DNA from: DATMER01 sp963741305
GTDB taxonomy: Bacteria; Acidobacteriota; Thermoanaerobaculia; Multivoradales; UBA5704
Length of the DNA stretch: 64,000 nt
Direction: 5' to 3'
Assembly: GCA_963741305.1 (NCBI GenBank)
Contig: CAVUHL010000003.1
Location: 806,001-870,000, forward strand
The position numbers and the translations under genes are program-made. This document shows, piece after piece, positions 56,460-64,000 of the stretch. Below the pieces are notes generated by a model. That model was not told where the DNA came from and made no database searches. It saw only the letters and a list, made by a program, of their open reading frames with translations. Every line of letters begins with the position of its first letter. Position 1 is the first letter of the stretch.

Positions 56460-57286
56460 GACGAGCTGCAATCCTCTGCCTGGTCCTGACCTGGATTGCC
56501 CCGATGGCATGGGGCGACGAGGTCAAGCCGAGCCGCAAGAAAGCCGCTGCCGAGCTGCTCGAAGTGATGGGCGCTGCCCAGACTTCGATGACGGCAGCCA
56601 AGGGCTTTGCCGAAGCCGAGCTCCAGGCAAACCCCCTGATGGAGCCCTATCGGGACGTCCTGATGAAAGGGATAGACAAGGCCCTGTCTTGGGAGCTGCT
56701 CGGGCCACGGATGATCGACATCTATGCGGAGGCATACACCGAACAGGAGCTCCGGGATCTGATCGCGTTCTACAAGACGCCGACCGGCAAGAAGACGCTG
56801 GAGAAGGCGCCGATCCTGGCGCAGCAAGGCACGCAGGTCGGAAAGGACCTGATCGAGGAGAATAAAGCCGAGCTGCAGGAAATGCTCGCGGCCCGCCAGA
56901 GGGAGCTCGGGGTTGCTCCCGTGGCGGACTCCGAGCCCGAATCTCCGTTGGATCGCGCGAATCGGCTTTACGACGAGGGCAATTGGGCCGAAGCCCGGGA
57001 TTCCTACCTTTTCCATTTGAAAACCAACCCTGAGGATTTGGCGGCAAGATCGGATCTCGGCGGCTGCTACAAGGCGCTCGGCGAGTCGCAAGAGGCTCTC
57101 GCGGAATTCGATCGAGTCCTCGCCGCCGACCCCGGGATCTGGCAGGCCCTATACAACAAGATCGCCGTGCTGGGCATTGATCTGGACCGGAAGTCCGAGG
57201 CCAAGGCCCTGCTCCCGACACTGCTGAAGCTCCAGCCGGAGAATGCCATGGTGCAGGAGCTCGCCGCCTCTCTGGAGAAGAAGTGA
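56456..57286 (+). CDS. Secreted DUF2059-TPR protein
   Basis: 276 residues from ATG 56456, coupled to the preceding gene (ATGA). Signal peptide 1-20 (AAILCLVLTWIAPMAWG). Residues about 30-145 match DUF2059 (YAEAYTEQELRDLIAFYKTP, TGKKTLEKAPILAQQG). The C-terminal part is TPR-like (ANRLYDEGNWAEARDSYLFH, LGGCYKALGESQEALAEFDR). Periplasmic; the pairing with DUF1990 has no known meaning. Confidence 0.85.
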   Translation: MRRAAILCLVLTWIAPMAWGDEVKPSRKKAAAELLEVMGAAQTSMTAAKGFAEAELQANPLMEPYRDVLMKGIDKALSWELLGPRMIDIYAEAYTEQELRDLIAFYKTPTGKKTLEKAPILAQQGTQVGKDLIEENKAELQEMLAARQRELGVAPVADSEPESPLDRANRLYDEGNWAEARDSYLFHLKTNPEDLAARSDLGGCYKALGESQEALAEFDRVLAADPGIWQALYNKIAVLGIDLDRKSEAKALLPTLLKLQPENAMVQELAASLEKK

Positions 57287-57367
57287 CGAGCCCTTCACCA
57301 AAGGTGGGCCGCCGCTGGCGGATGACGGTATTCCTGGCGGACGATTGATTTCAACTCGGAGCTATCT

Positions 57368-58279
57368 ATGGCGATTCCCGACTATCAGAGTTGCATGCTT
57401 CCGCTGCTGCGCTATGCCGCTGACGGACAAGAGCATCAGCTAAAGGACGCAGTCCAGAAGCTGGCACAGGAGTTCAAGCTCACGGATGAGGAGCTGAATG
57501 AGTTTCTTCCGAGCGGTCAGCAGCCGGTCTTCATCAACCGCATTGGCTGGGCTCGGACGTACTTAAAAAAGGCAGGCCTTCTTTTATCGCCGCGCCGGGG
57601 ATACTTCCAGATCACCAGCCGGGGACAGGCAGTGCTTAAGGAGGCGCCGCGCCATATTAATGTCAAATATTTAGAGCGCTTCCCGGAGTTTCTGGAATTC
57701 AAGACCGCGAGGAAGGATTCCTCCGAGGAAGGTCTCGCCGAAGTAGAGGTCGCTCCGGGGCAGACGCCTCATGAAGCTCTTGAAACGGCTTACGAGCGGC
57801 TCCGCTCAGAGCTTGCTGCCGAGATCCTGCAGACTTTGAAGTCGTCTGATCCCACACTGTTTGAAAGTATTGTCGTTGAGCTCCTTGTGAAGATGGGGTA
57901 CGGAGGTAGCAGGAAGGATGCTGGCCGGGCGATTGGCCGAACCGGCGATGAGGGTATAGATGGAATCATCAAGGAAGACCATCTTGGCCTGGATAACATC
58001 TATATCCAGGCCAAGCGTTGGGAGTCTACAGTCGGAAGGCCGGAGCTACAGAAGTTCGCCGGCGCATTGCAAGGTCAGCGCGCCCGGAAGGGGATCTTCA
58101 TAACGACCTCCGAGTTCTCCAGGGATGCCCATGAGTACGTCTCTCGAATCGATTCAAAGATCGTTCTAATCGATGGAAAGGCGCTGTCCCGCCTCATGAT
58201 TGATTTCGGGGTAGGTGTAACGACCGTTGCCAGCTATGATGTAAAGAAGATAGATTCCGACTACTTCACAGACAACTGA
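57368..58279 (+). CDS. mrr: Mrr-type restriction endonuclease (type IV)
   Basis: 303 residues. The N-terminal Mrr_N winged-helix domain (1-90, INRIGWARTYLKKAG, RGYFQITSRG) recognises DNA. The catalytic domain has Glu171 (ESIVVELLVKMGYGG), Asp198 (RTGDEGIDGII) and Gln214-Ala-Lys216 (IYIQAKRW), the PD-(D/E)xK site with Q for the second acid. Mrr cuts methylated foreign DNA. It stands alone without a methylase, and its A+T-richer DNA suggests transfer. Confidence 0.94.
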   Translation: MAIPDYQSCMLPLLRYAADGQEHQLKDAVQKLAQEFKLTDEELNEFLPSGQQPVFINRIGWARTYLKKAGLLLSPRRGYFQITSRGQAVLKEAPRHINVKYLERFPEFLEFKTARKDSSEEGLAEVEVAPGQTPHEALETAYERLRSELAAEILQTLKSSDPTLFESIVVELLVKMGYGGSRKDAGRAIGRTGDEGIDGIIKEDHLGLDNIYIQAKRWESTVGRPELQKFAGALQGQRARKGIFITTSEFSRDAHEYVSRIDSKIVLIDGKALSRLMIDFGVGVTTVASYDVKKIDSDYFTDN

Positions 58280-58305
58280 AGATACCGTCTAGTCCCGAGA
58301 TTGAC

Positions 58306-58689
58306 ATGGAGAGAGCAGTCCAGATCTTCGCGGCGGTGAACTTCCTGGTGATCGGGATATCTCACATCGCTCAGCCGCGTGCCTGGGTGGAGTTCTTTTT
58401 CCTGCTGCGCGACAAGGGGCGGGCCGGAGCCTTCCTTAACGGTTTCCTGAGCCTTGGGATGGGCTCGCTCATCGTGGCGTTCCACAACGTCTGGAGCGGG
58501 CCGGCTACCGTGCTCACGGTGCTGGGATGGTGCTGGGTCCTCAAGGCGCTGCTGGCCTTTGCGAAGCCTGAGATCGGCATGAAAGGCATCGCACGCGTCT
58601 CCATGGAGAGGTCGTGGGAATTCGTGGTAGCCGGCGTCCTGCTGGTGGCTCTAGGGCTCTTCCTGGTCTGGTTGATCGTAAGGGGGTAG
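58306..58689 (+). CDS. Small four-helix membrane protein, unknown
   Basis: 127 residues with about four membrane helices (VQIFAAVNFLVIGISHIAQP, AFLNGFLSLGMGSLIVAFHN, VLTVLGWCWVLKALLAFA, FVVAGVLLVALGLFLVWLIV). No cysteine pairs or recognisable binding motif. A hairpin terminator follows 3 bp after the stop. No family recognised. Confidence 0.8.
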   Translation: MERAVQIFAAVNFLVIGISHIAQPRAWVEFFFLLRDKGRAGAFLNGFLSLGMGSLIVAFHNVWSGPATVLTVLGWCWVLKALLAFAKPEIGMKGIARVSMERSWEFVVAGVLLVALGLFLVWLIVRG

Positions 58690-58691
58690 GA

Positions 58692-58715
58692 GGCCGCCCG
58701 CGGGAGCGGGCGGCC
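58692..58715. terminator. Bidirectional hairpin between convergent genes
   Basis: GGCCGCCCGC, loop GGGA, GCGGGCGGCC: a perfect 10-bp stem filling the 35-bp gap between the stops at 58689 and 58725. No T tract. Confidence 0.65.
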
Positions 58716-58724
58716 CTGGGGCTT

Positions 58725-59069
58725 CTACTTCTGCTTCGTCGTCGGCTCGACGTAGCCTTCCGGCTGCTCGTCCTCGAACTCAGCGACGATGCGGGTTACC
58801 TGGAACGAGTTGGCTCCCGTCTGGATAATCGCAAACTGGCTGAAGGAGGTTCCTACCGAGGAATAGGGGGTAGCCTCAATGTCTCCATTGGGGGTTTTGA
58901 CCGTGGCCGAAATCTTGGTCACCAGGCAAGTGCCACGGCCGGGTCCCGTCCAGGTAGTGTTAGGCGTCACAAAGTAACTGTCGTCAGAGCAGAAAACGGT
59001 GCGGTAGTTAACCTTTCCGCTGGCGACAAAGGGTGTGGAATTGTGGATTTGGACGGGCGGGTATGCCAT
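58725..59069 (-). CDS. Small beta-rich protein, unknown
   Basis: 114 residues from ATG 59069, preceded by AAGGAG. The sequence looks like a beta-sandwich (VNYRTVFCSDDSYFVTPNTT, WTGPGRGTCLVTKISATV, FQVTRIVAEFEDEQPEG) with two cysteines. No signal peptide. The W-T-G-P-G-R-G motif is distinctive, but I do not know the family. It ends against the convergent membrane gene; the next gene in the same direction lies downstream of an unlinked activator. Confidence 0.75.
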   Translation of the reverse strand: MAYPPVQIHNSTPFVASGKVNYRTVFCSDDSYFVTPNTTWTGPGRGTCLVTKISATVKTPNGDIEATPYSSVGTSFSQFAIIQTGANSFQVTRIVAEFEDEQPEGYVEPTTKQK

Positions 59070-59222
59070 TCGATCGTCTCCTTGATCAGTGCCCTGATAG
59101 GGGCGGGTTCGACAGCCTGTAGGAGCAGGGCCGGTGCCAGCCGGGCACGGCGTCAAACCACTGAAAAGAAAGGGAAAGAAGGGCTGGGAGCGAGCCGGTC
59201 TCACCGATCGGATAGGAACCCT

Positions 59223-61112
<1,890 letters not shown>

Positions 61113-61166
61113 GGGGCCTCCTGTCTATCGTTCGGCTAAAGTGTAGCGAAAGACAAGGAGACGAAC

Positions 61167-61964
61167 ATGCAACAGGCGAGAGCAAAGGGAGTCGGCTCCA
61201 CGATGCACCGGGTCACGGTGAAGTACGACGGCTCCGAGCTCAGCTTCCAGGACCCGACCCCGATCGTGCTGGCAGAGGGTGACATCCTGATCCTCCATTT
61301 TCAGGGGATCCCCAACGACATGATCCCCGGGGCGGCCTTCTCCAGGGATGGCGACGATTTCGCCAGCCCCCTGGGACCGTTCCAGGAGGCGCTGCAGACC
61401 GCGGACTTCGTCGTCCTGCGGGGCAACAGCGGCTGGAAGCATGCATTCCAGTGCAAGGCCCTGCTGTCTCCCAAGCTGCGCGGCGAAGAGCCGCCGCTCT
61501 CCTCCGCCAACGCGCTCGAAGTCGACAACCATCTGGGCGCCCGGCCGGCCAAGGAGATCCGGGTGCTCGTCAGCCCGAAGCCCGGCTCGCCCGAGATGCT
61601 GGTGGAGGTGACGGTGGATCTCGAGGAGGTCGACTTCTATGCGCCCGATTCGGTGGTGTGGAACTTCGTGTTCGCAGGCGGCCTGAAGCCGCGCGACTAC
61701 GAGCCTCTCCTCTACCTCGCATCGATGCCGTCTCCGCCGGACGGGACCGGACCCTTCGGTCCCTTCCAGAGCCTCTCCGTGGCGGGGATCTTCGCGCCGC
61801 TGGAAGAGGACACGGAGCTGGCGTACCGGCTCATCACGGCGGGCAACAACGGCATTGAGGGCCGGTACCATTTCAACGTCGGGGTCCGGTCCACCCGCGC
61901 AGGGATCCGGAGCCTCTGCCCCACGGACCCGATCATCGACAACATCGGGCCGCCGCACACCTGA
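61167..61964 (+). CDS. Uncharacterised beta-rich protein divergent from the FHA-sigma54 activator
   Basis: 265 residues, AAGGAG before the ATG. No signal peptide or membrane segment. The N-terminal domain (VTVKYDGSELSFQDPTPIVL, GDILILHFQGIPNDMIPGAA) and the C-terminal domain (VVWNFVFAGGLKPRDY, YHFNVGVRSTRAG) look like beta-sandwiches. It lies 54 bp from the activator and stops exactly where the convergent kinase gene stops (TGATCA). No family recognised; the context suggests a signalling accessory. Confidence 0.78.
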   Translation: MQQARAKGVGSTMHRVTVKYDGSELSFQDPTPIVLAEGDILILHFQGIPNDMIPGAAFSRDGDDFASPLGPFQEALQTADFVVLRGNSGWKHAFQCKALLSPKLRGEEPPLSSANALEVDNHLGARPAKEIRVLVSPKPGSPEMLVEVTVDLEEVDFYAPDSVVWNFVFAGGLKPRDYEPLLYLASMPSPPDGTGPFGPFQSLSVAGIFAPLEEDTELAYRLITAGNNGIEGRYHFNVGVRSTRAGIRSLCPTDPIIDNIGPPHT

Positions 61965-64000
61965 TCAGCGAAGGAGGCCCTGGAACTTCGGGTTGCCGCG
62001 GAGCCCCTGGAACGCGGCGATGCCGAACCAGCGGGGTTGGGTTCCCTTCTCCCGGGCGAGACGGGCATTGACCAGCGCCGAGGCGCGGTCGCCGGCCAGG
62101 GAGTAGACCAGGGAGGCGAGGTAGAGGACCTCGGGGTCGTCCGGGTTCTGCTGGAGGGTCCGCTGGGTGATCTCCACCGCCTCCCCGGAGCGCCCGAGCC
62201 GGACCAGGCACTGGGCCTTGATCATGAGGTCGCCCGAGGACAGGACGGTTGCGCTCTCCTGTTCCCGCAGGTGATCCAGGACACGGCTGTAGAGGCGTTC
62301 CGCTTCCTGCCGGTTGCCGAGGGCGGCCTCGGCATCGGCGAGGTTGAGGAGGACGGCGACGTGCTCCGGATCGAGCTCCAGGGCCTTGCGGTAGGCCATG
62401 ACGGCTTCGCGGTACCGTCCGAGGAGGAACCGGGCCAGGCCGAGGTTCGTGTAGTGGCTGCGCTGCGGGGCGAGATCGAGCAGCTTCAGGTACAGGCGCT
62501 CGGCGCGGCCGAGGTCTCCAGCGAGGAGCTCCATGCCGGCGAGCTTGTCCAGGGCGAAGAGGTTGTCCGGAGAGCGGGCGAGCAGGAGGTCCAGGTGCCC
62601 CCGGGCTTCGGAGATGCGGCCGTGGCGGGCCTCCAGGTCGGCGAGCCAGAAGAGGTTCCGCCACGAGGGAGCCCGCTCTACCGCCGTGCGCAGAAGGCCG
62701 AAAGCCTCGCCGGCTTGCCCTGCCTGCTCGGCCAACCTGGCGCGGAGCACCAGCAGTTCGGGATCGCCCGGCAGCAGCCGCTCGAGCTGCTCCAGGACCG
62801 CTCTGCCCTCCTCGGGGTGGTCGGCCGCCAGCGTGATCCGGAAGTCCTCGACCAGGGGCCGGGGATCGTTGGGCGCCAGGCTGCGCGCTTCGCGGATCAT
62901 CCTTCGGGCACGGTCGAGGTAGGCGGTGTCCCGATTCGTCTGGAAGAGGTTGAGGGCCACCCGGGAGCCGAGGAGCCAGGCCTCGAGGAAGCGCGGGGAG
63001 GTCTGCACGACGCTTTCGATGTGCTTCAGCTCCGGCTCCCAGGATGTCTTCCCGGAGTCGACCCGCCGCTTCACTTCCAGGAACGCGGCGTAGTCCTCGC
63101 CGCGGGCCTCCAGGTCGGGCGTCCCCTGCCGTGGGGAATGATCGGGATAGCCGTGCCGCAGGTGGACCCGCACGGCGTCGGCCATCAGCGCCAGGTCGCG
63201 CGGACCGGCCGGCACCTGGAACGTCTGAGCCCAGAGCACGCGGCCGTCGCCCCCCTGGACGCGCTTGAGGCTCACCCTCGCCATCTCGCCCTCTCTCGCC
63301 ACGCTGGCCAGGAGCAGCTCGTCCGCGGCCGAGGAGCGGGCCAGCTCTGTGGGGGAGTTGCCGCCGCCGCCGATACCGAGGTGCGACGGCTCCAGCGGGG
63401 CTGTCCCTTCCAGCGACGAGAGGGTGCCGAGCATCGAGGAGAGGATCCCGGAGGCCACGAGGTCCAGCTGCTCGTCGGCCGGGCCTGACACGGCCGGGGA
63501 GGGGATCATGATGCGCAGAGGCGCGGCGGGGCTCCGGACGAGGAAGAGGGAGGCCGCGGCTGCCGTCACCAATCCCAGGGCCAGCACCAGGACGCGCCTC
63601 GGGAGGGGACGGCCAGGGGCCTGGCGTGGCGCCTCCGCCGCGGTGGGCAGCTCGCTCATGCCGGTATCCAGGGCCGGATGAGTGGCCGTCCGTGCACGTT
63701 CCAGGATGCGTACCACCTCCAGGGCATGGCGCGGCCGGAGGTCCCGGTCCTTGGCGAGGAGCCGCGCCGCCAGCTCCGAGACCTCCGGCGGCAGGTCTGG
63801 CCGTAGGAGCGAGAGCGGGGGAGGCTCGTGGTGGAGGACGCGGTCGAGGGTCTCCGTGGCGCTGGCTGCCTTGAACGGCGAGCGGCCGGTCAGAAGCTCG
63901 TGCAGGAGGACGCCGAGGGAAAAGAGGTCCGAGCGCTCGTCCAGGCCGCGCCCCAGGGCCTGCTCCGGGGACATGGAATGGAAGGTTCCGAGCACGGTAC
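61965..64000 (-). CDS. Ser/Thr protein kinase with TPR domain, N-terminus outside window
   Basis: At least 678 residues in frame to the window end. It begins within the activation loop (TVLGTFHSMSPEQALGRGLD) and continues with ERSDLFSLGVLLHELLTGRSPF and the C-lobe, so the ATP site and catalytic loop lie beyond 64000. A TM follows (RRVLVLALGLVTAAAASLFL), then a domain resembling the TolB-like/adenylate-cyclase-linked region (GILSSMLGTLSSLEGTAPLE). About ten TPRs follow (ALELDPEHVAVLLNLADAEA, AERLYSRVLDHLREQ). The nearby FHA activator is a possible partner. Confidence 0.92.
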   Translation of the reverse strand, partial: TVLGTFHSMSPEQALGRGLDERSDLFSLGVLLHELLTGRSPFKAASATETLDRVLHHEPPPLSLLRPDLPPEVSELAARLLAKDRDLRPRHALEVVRILERARTATHPALDTGMSELPTAAEAPRQAPGRPLPRRVLVLALGLVTAAAASLFLVRSPAAPLRIMIPSPAVSGPADEQLDLVASGILSSMLGTLSSLEGTAPLEPSHLGIGGGGNSPTELARSSAADELLLASVAREGEMARVSLKRVQGGDGRVLWAQTFQVPAGPRDLALMADAVRVHLRHGYPDHSPRQGTPDLEARGEDYAAFLEVKRRVDSGKTSWEPELKHIESVVQTSPRFLEAWLLGSRVALNLFQTNRDTAYLDRARRMIREARSLAPNDPRPLVEDFRITLAADHPEEGRAVLEQLERLLPGDPELLVLRARLAEQAGQAGEAFGLLRTAVERAPSWRNLFWLADLEARHGRISEARGHLDLLLARSPDNLFALDKLAGMELLAGDLGRAERLYLKLLDLAPQRSHYTNLGLARFLLGRYREAVMAYRKALELDPEHVAVLLNLADAEAALGNRQEAERLYSRVLDHLREQESATVLSSGDLMIKAQCLVRLGRSGEAVEITQRTLQQNPDDPEVLYLASLVYSLAGDRASALVNARLAREKGTQPRWFGIAAFQGLRGNPKFQGLLR

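Overview
The window is a G+C-rich bacterial chromosome segment, most likely from Acidobacteriota of the Thermoanaerobaculia type. This is inferred from protein style, not from a marker gene: secreted proteins ending in a repeated LCLNG...SWK...FWVFYG domain, H-x4-C-x2-C proteins fused to TPRs, an FHA-GAF-sigma54 activator, several Ser/Thr kinases and a TonB receptor. No rRNA, tRNA, transposase, integrase or CRISPR array was seen.

Layout. 1-6.3 kb: truncated alpha/beta hydrolase, a two-gene ParA-like/AlbA_2 cassette, a penicillin-acylase lipoprotein coupled to a GNAT acetyltransferase. 6.3-14.6 kb: a long inverted-repeat element, a TonB-dependent receptor, a 1336-residue envelope protein coupled to a glycosyltransferase whose 3' end runs into a 19-unit 21-bp tandem array. 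14.7-16.3 kb: a Cys-rich copper-storage protein divergent from a CDF metal exporter. 16.4-23.7 kb: beta-helix surface protein, P1 peptidase, small regulators, a FitA-VapC pair and a TPR protein. 24-28.6 kb: HD-GYP protein, an OmpR-type two-component system and a divergent PDZ protein with GTAAA-like boxes between them. 28.9-39 kb: a TPR protein, then a four-gene minus-strand operon with an RHS protein carrying a dockerin-like module at one end and a cohesin-like protein at the other. 39-40 kb holds no gene but a second 21-bp-period array. 40-49 kb: a six-gene cell-wall/signalling operon (FHA, tiny membrane protein, PP2C, Ser/Thr kinase, SEDS-PBP fusion, FHA), resembling the mycobacterial fhaA-pstP-rodA-pbpA-pknAB locus. 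49-53.4 kb: L,D-transpeptidase, arginase-family protein, AbrB-Doc pair, class I aldolase. 53.4-55.9 kb: a second inverted-repeat element, an ECF41 sigma factor with its oxidoreductase partner and a matching promoter, and a third 21-bp array. 55.9-64 kb: DUF1990 protein, DUF2059/TPR protein, Mrr endonuclease, small unknowns, an FHA-sigma54 activator and a kinase-TPR protein cut by the window end.

Strongest leads: three intergenic arrays of unrelated sequence sharing a 21-bp period; the cohesin/dockerin pairing in the RHS operon; the SEDS-PBP fusion in a kinase/phosphatase/FHA operon with a hidden 32-residue membrane protein; the ECF41 promoter match; and inverted-repeat elements that place stop codons at the ends of convergent genes.
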